The notes under the pieces are model-generated. The model ran no database searches and was not told the DNA's origin. It saw nothing but the letters and a program-made list of their open reading frames with translations. A stretch of 64,000 bases of DNA from Odobenus rosmarus divergens (taxonomy: Eukaryota; Chordata; Mammalia; Carnivora; Odobenidae): positions 173,899-237,898 of the forward strand of contig NW_004452136.1 of assembly GCF_000321225.1 (NCBI RefSeq), given 5' to 3'. This document shows, piece by piece, positions 47,026 to 58,258 of this stretch; positions within the stretch are counted from its first letter, which is position 1, and each line of letters starts with the position of its first letter. Position numbers and translations under genes: made by a program.

Positions 47026-47209
47026 TGATTTTTATTTTCTTAATAAACTTTATTTTCAAAGTACTTTTAGATTTATAGAAAAATTAAAGATATAGTTTGA
47101 GAGCTCCCATATATCCCATAATATTTCCTCTATCACCAACATCTTATGTCAATATGGTGCATTTGTCACAAAAAAGAATTACTAAAGTCATGCTGTATTT
47201 AGGTTTCCT

Positions 47210-47248
47210 TTATCTATCATCTATTTATCTATCTATCTATCATCTATC

Positions 47249-47279
<31 letters not shown>

Positions 47280-47280
47280 A
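47210..47280. repeat. (TATC)n tetranucleotide microsatellite
   Basis: TATC units with CATC interruptions; the longest pure part is at about 47250-47279. Lies inside the ancient repeat. Confidence 0.96.
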
Positions 47281-48228
47281 CTTATGTCCGTTTTTGGTTC
47301 TAAGATCCAATCCAGGATACCACATTACATTTAGTCCTATTTCCTTAAGCTTTTCTTTTATGAAGATTATCTTGAGAGCTGAGGACTACTGTCAGGGTAT
47401 TTTGTGGGATGACTCTCTATTGGAATTTGTCTGATATATTTTTTCCCTTCATAATTAGAATGAGGTTATAGTTTTTGGCCAGGAAAACCACAGAGGTAAA
47501 GTGAGAGTCTCATCATCTCATATTACGGGTACATGACTTAACATGATTTATCATGATTTATCACTGTTCATATTAACTTTGATTGTCTGGCTGAAGCAGT
47601 ATTTTTCAGCTTTCTCCACTGTAAAATTACAGTTTTTTTCCTCCTTTCCAAATTCATTCTTTGAAAAGAGTCACTATGCATGCCCTAAGAAGTAGGAAGT
47701 TACACTCTATCACCTTGAGGGTGGAGTTTCTACACAAATTATTGGAATATTCTGCATGGGAGATTTATCTTTTCTCCTCCATTGATGTATTTATTTAATT
47801 TATTTGGAAATTTATTTTAGGTTTTATATTATAATCCAGTACTACTTTATATTTTTGAGTTTGAATTACTTCAGCTTTGGCTATTGGGAACTTTTCCATT
47901 TGGCTCCTAGATGTTCCCCATCATTGTGTGTGTGTCTGTGAGTGTGTATATTTAAGCACTTCCTTATTTTCTGGCATTAAGAGATGCTCCAGGCTAATAG
48001 TGTATATTTTCTGCCTCAGCTCTGGATTCAACCAGGTAAGGAGCTCTTGCTCCCTTTATTGAAGAATAACATTAGAGACCAGAATTTGGGTCCAAGTATG
48101 CTTGTTGCTTCTGAAGTATCTTTGCACATAGGCACTGTGAGCTGACAGAGAAAGGAAATATATATGAGTATAGGAAGCTGTGGCTCTAAACATATCTATA
48201 ATTATTTTTGTATGTAGCCATCTGTCTT

Positions 48229-48418
48229 TTTTTTAAGATTTTTTATTTGTTATTAGAGAGAGAGAGAGTACAAGCAGGGGGAGTGGCAGGCAGTGGGAGA
48301 GGGAGAAGCAGGCTCTCCGCTCAGCAGGGAGCCCGACATGGGGCTCGATCCCAGGACCCTATAATCATTACCTGGGCCGAAGGCAGCCTCTTAACCGACT
48401 GAGCCACCCAGGAGCCCC
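48229..48418 (-). mobile_element. Can-SINE nested in ancient repeat
   Basis: Minus-strand copy ending actgagccacccaggagccc. Perfect 16 bp TSD tgtagccatctgtctt at 48213-48228 and 48419-48434; the host repeat continues on both sides. Confidence 0.97.
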
Positions 48419-48600
48419 TGTAGCCATCTGTCTTAAAGTAAACATTAGTTGATACTAATGTCTCCAATCGAACTCATTACCACATGGGTCATTCTAGCCT
48501 TACTCACCTTGATTATCTGTAACCTCCCACTCCAACAGTGAGAAACCTGGTTCCCATCATCTGACATCCTTTTACTTAACAGTTCAATAAGTCCGAGGTA

Positions 48601-49149
48601 GAAATTATTAAAATGGGACTTTCAGAAATAAGTTTGGACATATTAAGTCTTATAAAGCTATACCTGCTGACTCAGTGGTACCCTCAGAAATTCAGAATTT
48701 GTTTTGGACATATGACAACTTAGAACAACACTGTTCTATAGTTATGCAGTGTGAGCCACAAATATGAGCCACATATATAATTTAAGATTTTCTTGTAGAC
48801 ACACTAAAAAGGTTAAAAAAAGCAAGTGAAAAACAATATATATATAATAAAATAACAATATATATAATATATAAATATAAAAAAATTTAAAATATATAGT
48901 GGTTTTAGAATTGTCAGTCCTTACTCCATGGATAACAACTTCATCAACTTTATTCTTTTGCTTTTGGCCTTACAGAATCCACTCATTTCCAATACATTTT
49001 CCTCCATTTTTTTCGATGAGGTTATTTTATACATATGCAAAAGTTACACTATTAAGTCAAATTCTAGATTTCACCTTGGAATTTCTCGGCTCCTAAATGA
49101 TTGTTTATTTGACTACATTGAGGCTGACTCTTAGTGCTGAAAATTTCTA
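48601..49149. other. unassigned sequence with TA-rich block
   Basis: TA-rich simple sequence at about 48833-48900; otherwise not assigned. Confidence 0.45.
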
Positions 49150-50460
49150 TGTGTTTTGACAAAAGGACGTCATGTGTTCACCACTGCAGTATCACCCAGA
49201 ATAATTTCACTTGACACAATTACAAATCCCTTGTTCTTTACTTATTAACTCTCTACCTTAAACTCTTATCAACAGCTGACCTGCTATTATTTCTGTAGTT
49301 TTTCCTTTTCCAAAGTGTTATATAAATGTAATTAAAAAGTATGTAGTCTTGTCACACTGGCTTCTTTCACCTATCAATATTCATTCAAAATTCATTCATG
49401 CCTTTGCATGGCTTATTACTTTGTTATTGCTGAATAATATTCCACTTTTATTATCCTACCACAATTTATTTATCCAGTAACCTATTGAAGGATATCTTGG
49501 TTGCTTTCTGTTTTGGCAATAACTAATAAAGTTGCTATAAACACTCACATACAGGTTTTGGTGTTTTCAAATCAGTTAGTAAATACCTAATAGCACAATT
49601 TCTGGAACACAAAGTAAGATTATGTTCAGTTTTGTAAGATGGTGAACTGTCTTCCAAACTGGCTGTACCATTTTGCATTCCCCCCAGCAATGAATGAGAG
49701 TTCCTATTGTTCAACATTCTCACCATCAATTGCTCTTCTCCATTTTTTTGGAATGAAGCCTTTAAATAGATATTTAGTGCTATCTCACAGTGTTGTATTT
49801 TACATTTCCCTAATGACAGATGATGTTGAATATCTTTCCATATGCTATTTGCTATCTATATATCTTCATTGGAAAAACATCTGATCAGGCCTTTTCCACA
49901 TTACATAGTTGGATTGTTTTATTATTTTCTTATCATTGGGTTCATTTTGGATATATGTTCTTAATCAGATAAATGTTTTGCAAATATTTTCTCTCAGTAT
50001 ATAGCTCAACTTCATTCTCTTAAAAGTGTCTTTTGCAGAACAAAAGTTTTTCCATTTTAAAAAACAGCCAACTAATTTTTTTTCCCTTTTATGGATCATG
50101 CTTTTGGTTGTGTTCTTTAAAGTAGTGGTGAATAATGGTAGACATCCATGCTTTGTTCATGATCTTAGATGAAAAGCATTTTGTCTTTCATCATAAAATA
50201 TGTTAGTTGAAAGTTTTTTGTTGATGTTCTTTAACAAATTGAATAATTCCCCCTCTATTCCTAATTTGCTGAGAATTTCTATCGTAAATGGATGTTGGAT
50301 ATTATCAAATGCTTTTTCTGCATCAACTGATGGGATTATATGATTTTTATCCTTTAACCGCTTGATACAGTAGATTACAATGATGTATTCTTGAATGTTG
50401 AACCAAACTTGCATACCTGGAATAAATCCCACTTGGTCTTGATTCATTTCATTTTTATAA
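49150..50460 (-). mobile_element. old L1 (L1M-type), antisense, internally deleted
   Basis: Runs from the 3' region (gtatcacccagaataatttc) through the end of ORF2 to the RT region. The minus strand at about 50230-50345 still encodes VDAEKAFDNIQHPF and SKLGIEGELFNLLK, conserved L1 RT text. Near 50127 the sequence jumps from ttttggttgtgttctttaa to the RT-proximal agtagtggtgaataatggta, skipping the FADD region present in the L1 at 1-2115. The open 124-codon frame there is a remnant, not a gene. Confidence 0.88.
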
Positions 50461-50596
50461 ATGATAAATAAAAATATATATTTAGCAAAATTCAGGTAAT
50501 TGTAAAATCTATCATAATTATTTAAGTACAACTTTATTATATTTTAGGAAATCCGTCTGAGGTGTCTCATTTAATATATGGATGTTTTAAATCTAA

Positions 50597-50641
50597 AAGG
50601 TAGTATTACGATCACAGAATTCCATTACCTTAATTAAATTG
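50597..50641. repeat. left copy of 44 bp diverged direct repeat
   Basis: aggtagtattacgatcacag, then aattccattacc and taattaaattg. Matches 50851-50894 with about seven differences. Confidence 0.85.
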
Positions 50642-50660
50642 CTTAAAAGCTTATTACCAG

Positions 50661-50850
50661 GGCACCTGGGTGATGCAGGCAGTTAAGTGTCCAACTCTTG
50701 ATTTTGGCTCAGGTCATGATCTCTGGGTTGTGGGATCAGCCCTGCATCAGGCTCCACGCTCAGCTCTGAGTCTGCTTGTCCCTCTGCTTTTTGTCTGCTC
50801 TCACTCTCTCTCTCTAAAATAAATAAATAAATAGAATCTTTTTTTTTTTT
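50661..50850 (+). mobile_element. Can-SINE, older variant
   Basis: Head gggcacctgggtgatgcagg, tgtccaactcttgattttgg, and tail aaaataaataaataaataga then T-rich. No ordinary short TSD; instead it lies between two copies of a 44 bp diverged repeat. Confidence 0.93.
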
Positions 50851-50894
50851 AAGTAGTATTACCATCATAGAATTCCACTACTGCAATTAAATTG
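50851..50894. repeat. right copy of 44 bp diverged direct repeat
   Basis: aagtagtattaccatcatag, then aattccactactgcaattaa and attg; immediately follows the SINE tail. Confidence 0.85.
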
Positions 50895-50921
50895 ATTAGG
50901 TCCATTTGAAAATTCAGAACT

Positions 50922-50942
50922 TTATATATATATATATATATA
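50922..50942. repeat. (TA)n microsatellite
   Basis: About ten TA units. Confidence 0.95.
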
Positions 50943-51983
50943 GTAACATGTATTTATAGATTTGGCATTAAAAAGACTAGAAAATGAAGGTCATAAAAGT
51001 ATAAGTGTTCGCTTTCCATATACCTCCAACAGCTAGCATCTACTGGGTATTTATGAGGAATTACTTTAAATAATTTTTCTTTTGTTCTGTTTTTGTTTTT
51101 CTCCTTTTGTTTGAGGGTAAAACACCACATAGAACATCCATTTTCCTTGATTTGCTAATATTAACAAGTTTTTCACATATTTATCAAGAAAAATACAATC
51201 CCCTATAGTTAAAGCCATTCAAACTAACAGTAGGAATTCTTAATGTCAATGGAACTATTGATCACACAAACATTAAAATTATGTCTCCTGTAGTAAATGC
51301 CAATGAAAGAGTTGTACATTAATCAGGAAATCAATAGATTTGTCAATAAAAAGGCTACATTTGTCAGGATGATGTTGTAAGAAGACTTAGTGTCTGAGGG
51401 CCCAGAAACTAAGTAACTCAGTGATTGACCTATTTATTTGACTTCAGGTTACTCTCAATTGTATATGAAGAAATACAGTTGTAGAAACAAAATACAGGAA
51501 GCTGCTTATTTCTCATTCATTGAATTTGAGTAATGGCTAGCTTATTATTGCAATAACCTTTACTTGTTTAGTTTCTAAAACACTTACCTTGTATTTCATA
51601 TTATAATTCTACTAATTGTTCCAAACTGGCTGAATATTTATGAGATCATTAATCACAATTTTCTCCTTTCCTACAAACCCTGCTATTACTTATTTTAAAC
51701 TACTCTTTTTAGCAATATATGTTTGAAAATCTGTGTACTTAATTTAATCCAAACTAAACTAGGCATATAGACGAATTAAAGTATTTAAATATTTTAGGCT
51801 AGCACAATCCAAAAAAAAGAGAATTACTACATCAAAGAAGGCTTCGCATTTTCTTTCTAAATTATTTTATTTTAGATAATTAATCTATTTATTCATTTTA
51901 AAGAAAATAAATGTGAGAATCTGATTTTTTTTTGCATTTTGCTGTTTGGGAATATTTGACTTTGTTTAATTTGTAAGTCAATT
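50943..51983. other. 1 kb unassigned sequence
   Basis: AT-rich, no repeat or gene recognised. Confidence 0.45.
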
Positions 51984-51995
51984 AAGAGCATTTTT

Positions 51996-52184
51996 TAAAG
52001 ATTTTATTTATTTATTGGAGAGAAAAAGAGAGAAAGCGAGCAGGGAAGGAACAGGGAGAGGGACAAGCCGACTCTGTGCTGAGCGCAGAGCCTGACTCGG
52101 GGCTCAATCCCAGAACCCTGATATCATGACCTGAGCCAAAATCAAGAGCTGGACGCTCAACTGACTGAGCCACCAGGGTGCCCC
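51996..52184 (-). mobile_element. Can-SINE, older variant
   Basis: Minus-strand copy with aaatcaagagctggacgctc and actgagccaccagggtgccc. TSD aagagcattttt at 51984-51995 and 52185-52196. Confidence 0.96.
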
Positions 52185-52196
52185 AAGAGCATTTTT

Positions 52197-54395
52197 ATGA
52201 AGTGTAATGGTCTAAACTGTAATAGCATAATTCTTCAAATGATGTTTTTTCCATAATGGGAGGTGTTTTATCAAGACTTGTAGAAAGAGAAATAAGAACA
52301 ACAATAAAAACAGTGTCAAGTTTGGATTTCCTCTAAGTTTTCCTAGAAACTTTCAGGTTCTATAATTGAAGTTGTTAGAGGTATTGATTTTAGTGTGTGT
52401 GTGTGTGTATACACAATGTATATATTGTATACATAACCATATAACATAACCATGCCATAACTAGTAACAACATTCAACAACTGTTTAAATTTTGAATTTT
52501 TGACAAATATTTGCAGGACAGCCAGTAGCTCACTTTTGCTAAAAATCTTGTTCCAAGTTTGTAGGGTTGTCCTTTCCTCTGCCTTCTTAAGTACTACAGG
52601 TAATAATTAGTTGACAGCAGTATGAGTTTATATTATTTCTTTTAAGAAATAGTCATCTCTAAATGGGAATAAAGTAATGTAACAAATTATTTGCATCCCA
52701 TCCATGTATATCAGTGTAGAACTCAAAATGAAAATTTATATCATGCCAAAGATTCTAAAAGATTTGTGGAAGAAAGGAAATAATTCTCTTGCAAGAGGAT
52801 ATCATAATTTGTTTTAAGCAGAGAAAAAAAATTTTTAACTCTATGTACCCAGAAGTTAAACACTGTAAAGAAGCATGAAATTCTTTATTTTACTCACCTA
52901 AAGTAGGAAAGAAAATTAAAGACTATTAACACTGATATTGGCATTATTATTACTAAAAGTTATATTTTAGTGAAAGGAAATTACTTAAGGCAATTATAAT
53001 TTTATTAAAGATGTCATTTCATGTTTCAGGATGATTTCTTGTGATTAGATCTCTTTGTTCTCTTTCAAAATGCTTCATAGTTAAATGTCACATTTTACAG
53101 ATGGCTCAATTAAATAATGGAAACATTTTTGACTTAGTCAATTCATATTAATTTTAAGAACTCCATGTATCAATTAGAATATACATTTATTTTTTAATAA
53201 TATGTAACAGGTGATAAACATGCTCTTTCAAAGTTTTTGATGTTTCCAATTCTGTTAGATATTGCTAAAAGTATATTCTGAAAAAAGTGTAAGCATAAGG
53301 AATCCCAGCAGTATTCACTTTTTAAAGGAAATATTTAAATGCTAAATATTTTGATATAATTAAAAAATCAGAGTGTAGTCTCAATTTTTTTATTTACTCT
53401 TATTTACTTAATTTTTTTTTCTTTTAAGTGTGAAACTTTAAAGGTTTTCATGGTCTTTGCCCACCAAAAGGATAATGGAAGGATAATGGAAGAAGAATAT
53501 TATCAGAACATTTTTTAATATTAAGATTAAAAAATACTTTTTGTGTTAAATATGACAAAAGGTAGAATGTGCTTTGTGTTTAAAGGTGGGTAACAGTAAG
53601 GAAAGAAAATATTTCTAAATAAAAGAGTTGAAAAAGTGAGAATGGTGAAGTCATTTGAATTAAATTGTAAATTAGTTTTAATTTTACCTTAAGGGTAGAA
53701 AGACATAATTGGAAAGTTAAATCTACAGTAGAAATATACTCCGGAAAGCAACATATTAATTACTTGAAAACTGTTTTTGGTTTAAATTATTAATCTTCTG
53801 TTTTCTGTGATTAGCCTAGGTAAACAAAACTGACAATAACTAGGTTTTTAAAAATATATATTCTGCACATATTGGTTTATTATTTCTATTAAGTGCAAAA
53901 GTTGTCATTAAATCATATAAGACCCACAAAGTTAGAATCATTCACAGTGCTAATTACTTCTGCCAAAAATTTTAATACTTTAATTATTTTCACATTAGAG
54001 AATCTTTAATTCTGACAATATTCTTCCTTGAAGCAATTCTAATTGTATGGAATTTGAAGTTGATTTTGTACATTGATTAATACCACAGCAATCAAATCCG
54101 AGTGTTAAAAGAGTCTGAAGTCCTAAATCATTAAAATGTGTATTAATACAGACTCATTTGGAAACCAAAGAGATTAAATCACAATAATGCAAATATTATG
54201 ATTGCAAATTATTTATTTTACCTCCTATTTTAAAACATCCTCTCTTGAAACTTAATTTTTCAAATATGAGTTTATTACACTCAAATTTGAGAATGTGTAT
54301 TTATCACATCTATGTGATTTTGGAGCTTGAGAAGAGAAATACTGTCTGCTTCCACTAAATATGATACATCAGGCCTCTGTATCTACGTATGATTT
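52197..54395. other. 2.2 kb AT-rich, repeat-poor stretch
   Basis: Only a short (GT)n at about 52393-52409 and a small tandem (ggataatggaa twice near 53470) are visible. Many TAAT and ATTA cores, particularly at 54050-54240. No coding frame. It could include scaffold-attachment or conserved sequence, but nothing proves this. Confidence 0.45.
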
Positions 54396-54399
54396 ATAT

Positions 54400-55360
54400 C
54401 CTACTTTCTGGAGGACATTTTTCTTGCTATGGCCACTAGGGTGGTAGATGTTTCTTGATTATTCATCCTAATTAATATAATGCAGTGGATCAATGTGATG
54501 TGTTGGAATATCCAAATGGTTCAGATCTCTTAGTCCTATTAAGAGGACAGAAGAGGTGATATAGCTCTGGGTCAAAATTGTAAATGTGTTTTGTTACCTA
54601 TTCCATGTAAATATGAAACTGTTTCTAATCCTCTGTTCTGTTAACAATAAATAATAAAAAAGAAAGCACTCACCAGGGCGCCTGGGTGGGTCAGTTGGTT
54701 AAACGACTGCCTTCGGCTCAGGTCATGATCCTGGAGTCCCGGGATCGAGTCCCACGTCGGGCTCCCTGCTAAGCAGGGAGTCTGCTCCCCCCTCTCATGT
54801 GCTCTCTCTCTCTCTCTCATTCTCGCTCTCTCAAATAAATAAATAAAATCTTTAAAAAAAAAAAAAAGAAAGCACTCACCAAATCAATACTGCATTCTTG
54901 CATTCAAGGCCATAATAATCTGTTCTAGCAAGGACTATATATATAGCACAGCAATTGCGGATGCTACTTGTTTGAGTTGGTCATACCCCATAGTCAACCT
55001 CCAGGATCCATCTGCTTTCTGCAAGAGCCAGACGGGTGAATGAAATGGAGATATGCTGGGGACCATTGCCTCTGCATCCTTTAGATCTTTATTAATTTAT
55101 ACTATTTGGCCCAAGATGCATTATTGTTTTCTATTTACCATCTTGGCAGAGTGGCAGTTTCAGTCTTTATTTTGCCTTCTGTTTTATAAGGGACCTTAGC
55201 CCACAAACCAAGTAATTGATGTGGGAGTTATGCCAAATATTAAGTATGCAAATTTTAATTATACTTTTAGGTACTGTAAAATGACCACTAAGATGATTCA
55301 TGGGTCCTCATAGATCCAAAGTAAATCTGAACCTTAGTCAAGAGTCCATTATACCAAAGG
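54400..55360 (-). mobile_element. ERVL-type endogenous retroviral pol remnant, antisense
   Basis: Antisense to the reverse transcriptase/protease side of a class III (ERVL) pol. Recognisable blocks are ggtcaaaattgtaaatgtgt, ccatgtaaatatgaaactgt, ggatccatctgctttctgca, ctctgcatcctttagatctt and tgggagttatgccaaatatt. No frame is open and a Can-SINE (54676-54861) splits it. No LTR was found beside it. Limits approximate. Confidence 0.72.
54676..54861 (+). mobile_element. Can-SINE, young variant, inside ERVL remnant
   Basis: Head gggcgcctgggtgggtcagt, aacgactgccttcggctcag, ctggagtcccgggatcgagt. Perfect 20 bp TSD aaaaaagaaagcactcacca at 54656-54675 and 54862-54881. Confidence 0.97.
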
Positions 55361-55389
55361 TAAACACAAAGCCAAACAAATAAATAAAA

Positions 55390-55860
55390 GCAAAATAAAA
55401 CAAATAAGTAATTATTAGCTCACATAATCAACTGTGGAAAGGGTAGAGGTACAAATTACGCTAACCAGCATAATTCCAGTAGGGCTCCTTTTTATTTTTA
55501 TTTCTTCCTTTCTATTTTGTTCTGTGTTTTGGCTTTATTCTATTATGCTGGCTTTTTCAACTAAGCTGAAATCATGAACACCAACAACTTCTAGGCTTAT
55601 GTTTTTCCAGTTCCACCACCAGAGAGGATGAATTCTTTTTCTTTTAGTTTAAACTTGGAAGTAGTGGACAAGAATTCTGGCTGGTCGCAATCAGATCATA
55701 TAGCTATTCAGGTGTCCAGAGATGCAATGGCTACCAATTAGTAGCCCCTACTGGAGCACTGTAGTTAGAGGCTGACAAAAATAATCCCCCTAAAAGAAGG
55801 TTTTGTGCATAGAAGTATGGAGGAGTTGCAAAAATGATACTAAAATAGATATCTACTAAA
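55390..55860. mobile_element. probable old interspersed repeat, class not assigned
   Basis: ttattagctcacataatcaa, gtgttttggctttattctat and caacaacttctaggcttatg have the look of an old mammalian repeat (a different one from 33080-33610), but I cannot name it. Confidence 0.4.
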
Positions 55861-56104
55861 ATATAGAGTAGGTTCTAAATAGTTCCCCGCAATTGATTAA
55901 ATGATGGGGTTCATCAACAATATTAGAATTATAATTTTAGGGTAGATTTAAGTAAATGAAAATGAGATAAAATATGGATAATATACTTCAAGGAAACCTT
56001 ACATTCCTCCAATAGAAAGGCAAAGAGCTTCTTAATTTCATTCACTTTTTAAATGTTGCAGAACAATGTAACCTACTTAAGGAATGATAAAAACTAGTGA
56101 TTTT

Positions 56105-57140
56105 TTCTTTTTTTTAATTATGTTAATCACCATTCATTACATCATTAGTTTTTGATGTAGTGTTCCGTGATTCATTGTTTGTGTATAACACCCAGTGCTC
56201 CATTCAGTACGTGCCCTCTTTAATACCCATCACCAGGCTAATCCATCCTCCCACCCCTCCCCTCTAGAACCCTCAGTTTGTTTCTCAGAGTCCATAGTCT
56301 CCCATGGTTTGCCCCCCTTCATTTTTCCCTTCTTGCTATCTTCTTCCTTTTTTTTTTTTTTAACATATATTGTATTATTTGTTTCAGAGGTACAGGTCTG
56401 TGATTCAACAGTCTTACACAATTCACAGTGCTCACCATAGCACATACCCCCAGTGTCTATCACCCAGCCACCCCATCCCTCCCACCCCCCACCACTCCAG
56501 CAACCCTCAGTTTGTTTCCTAAGATTAAGAATGCCTTATATCAGTGAGATCATATGATACATGTCTTTCTCTGATTGACTTATTTTGCTCAGTGTAATAC
56601 CCTCCAGTTATCCGTGTCGTTGCAGATGGCAAGATTTCATTCTTTTTGATGGTTGCATAATATTCCATTGTATATATATATACCACATCTTTATCCATTC
56701 ATCTGTTGATGGACATCTTGGCTTTGTCAATAGTTTGGCTATTGTGCACACTGCTGCTTTAAACATCGGGGTGCATGGACCCCTTTGGATCCTTACTACT
56801 GGTAAATACCCAGTAGTGCAATTGCTGGGTCATATGGTAGCTCTATTTTCAACTTTTTGAGGAACCTCCATACTGTTTTCCAGAGTGGCTGCACCAGCTT
56901 GCATTCCCACAAACAGTGTAGGAGGGTTCCCCTTTCTCCGCATTCCCGCCAACATCTGTTGTTTCCTGACTTGTTAATTTTAGCTATTTTGACTGGTGTG
57001 AGGTGGTATCTCATTGAGGTTTTGATTTGGATTTCCCTGATGCCGAGCGATGTTGAGCACTTTTTCATGTGTCTGTGGCCATTTTGATGTCTTCTTTGGA
57101 TAAATGTCTGTTCATGTCTTCTGCCCATTTCTTGAGGAAC
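56105..57140 (-). mobile_element. L1 LINE (carnivore-type 3' end), 5'-truncated
   Basis: Antisense: T-tail at 56101-56115, 3' UTR with cccatcaccaggctaatcca and tccatagtctcccatggttt, then the ORF2 C-terminus. The minus strand near 56800-56930 encodes [20 protein letters not shown] and [15 protein letters not shown]; 57070-57140 encodes [20 protein letters not shown]. Among the best preserved L1 pieces here, and probably the youngest. Confidence 0.95.
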
Positions 57141-57204
57141 ATTTTGCATTCATAATCCAAGAGCTCAAACTCAATCAAAATTAAATTTTTTTTTTTTCTG
57201 TAAA

Positions 57205-57945
57205 TGGTACCATGAAGAAAGTAAAAAAAACAGCCCATAGAATAGGAGAAATATTGGGCTCCTGGGTGGCTCAGTTGGTTGAGCGACTGCCTTCGGCTCA
57301 GGTCATGATCCTGGAGTCCCGGGATCGAGTCCTGCATCGGGCTGCCTGCTCGGCAGGGGGTCTGCTTCTCTCTCTGACCTACTTCCCTCTCATGCTCTCT
57401 ACCATTCTCTCTCTCTCTCAATAAATAAATAAAAATCTTTAAAAAAATAGGAGAAATATTTGCAAATTATGTATCTAATTAGGGACTTATATCCAGTATA
57501 TATAGACAACTCTACAAGTGAATAATAAATAGAAATAAATAATAACTGAGTAATAAAAAGCCAAACAGTGCAATTTAAAAATGGGCAAAGAATTTGAATA
57601 GTCATATCTACAAAGAAGATATATAAATAACTGACAAGCACATGTACCTGAAAGATGCTCAAAATCCTTTGTCACTAGGGAGATGCAAATCAAAATTATA
57701 ATGCCTTACCATTTTATAACCAACAGGATGAGTGTAATCCCAAGACAGGAGGTAATCAGTGAGAATGTGGGGATTTTGAAACTCTCATAGGCTTCTGGTA
57801 AGATTGTAAAATGATGCAGCTACTTTGGAAAACAATGTGGACTTCCTCAAAATGTTAAATAACAGAAATACTATATAACCCAGCAATTCCATTCCTGGGT
57901 ATATACCCAAGTAAAATGAAAACATAGATCCACATAAAATCTTTT
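57205..57945 (+). mobile_element. L1 ORF2 C-terminal fragment, split by a SINE
   Basis: Plus-strand coding text: aggagaaatatttgcaaatt, aaatgggcaaagaatttgaa, gggagatgcaaatcaaaatt, agcaattccattcctgggta. More diverged than the antisense L1 to its left and covering overlapping ORF2 territory, so probably a separate older insertion. A Can-SINE sits at 57256-57445. Confidence 0.88.
57256..57445 (+). mobile_element. Can-SINE, young variant, inside L1
   Basis: Head gggctcctgggtggctcagt, gagcgactgccttcggctca, ctggagtcccgggatcgagt. Perfect 15 bp TSD aataggagaaatatt at 57241-57255 and 57446-57460. Confidence 0.97.
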
Positions 57946-58040
57946 GCCATATTTAATCAAGTTCAAATAAAAATGTATGCTGCATTCCTAAAAACTGTAT
58001 TGTTAATTATGACAATTTCATTTAAATGACAGTGTTTTAA
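57946..58040. other. short unassigned spacer
   Basis: Nothing recognisable. Confidence 0.4.
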
Positions 58041-58054
58041 TGCATTCTCTGGTT

Positions 58055-58243
58055 TGGTTTGGTTTGGTTTTATAGAGGGAGCAGAGGAAGGGAAGAGGGA
58101 GAGGAAGGGAAAGGATCTTAAGCAGGCTCCACACTCAGCACAGAGCCCAACACAGGGCTGGATCTCATGACCCTGAGATCATGACCTGAGCCAAAATCCA
58201 GAGTTCAACTTAACTTCAGCTTAACTGATACACCCAGGTGCCC
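58055..58243 (-). mobile_element. Can-SINE, older variant, with GGTTT-repeat tail
   Basis: Minus-strand copy: agcaggctccacactcagca, gagatcatgacctgagccaa, gatacacccaggtgccc. The usual T-tail is replaced by (GGTTT)4 at 58051-58070. TSD tgcattctctggtttt (58041) against tgcgttctctgtttt (58244). Confidence 0.93.
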
Positions 58244-58258
58244 TGCGTTCTCTGTTTT

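Larger units (their letters stand above)
47030..48600 (-). mobile_element. long ancient interspersed repeat, probably LINE 3' region, antisense
   Basis: About 1.4 kb of colinear old-repeat text, interrupted by a SINE at 48229-48418: tagatttatagaaaaattaa, tccaggataccacattacat, gagtctcatcatctcatatt, ccaacagtgagaaacctggt. I recognise it as a common mammalian repeat with an L1M-like start, but the exact family and class are inferred. Confidence 0.6.

Noticed and set aside
47210..47280. Regularly spaced repeat, considered as CRISPR-like
   Set aside because: Plain tetranucleotide microsatellite with no spacers, in a mammalian genome.
50157..50531. 124-codon minus-strand open frame
   Set aside because: Its residues (VDAEKAFDNIQHPF and neighbours) are L1 reverse transcriptase; it is a transposon remnant, not a gene.
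52197..54395. Possible matrix-attachment region or enhancer cluster
   Set aside because: AT-richness and TAAT cores alone are too common here to support a regulatory call.
57065..57421. 118-codon minus-strand open frame
   Set aside because: A chimera of SINE antisense and L1 ORF2 C-terminal text; no independent gene.
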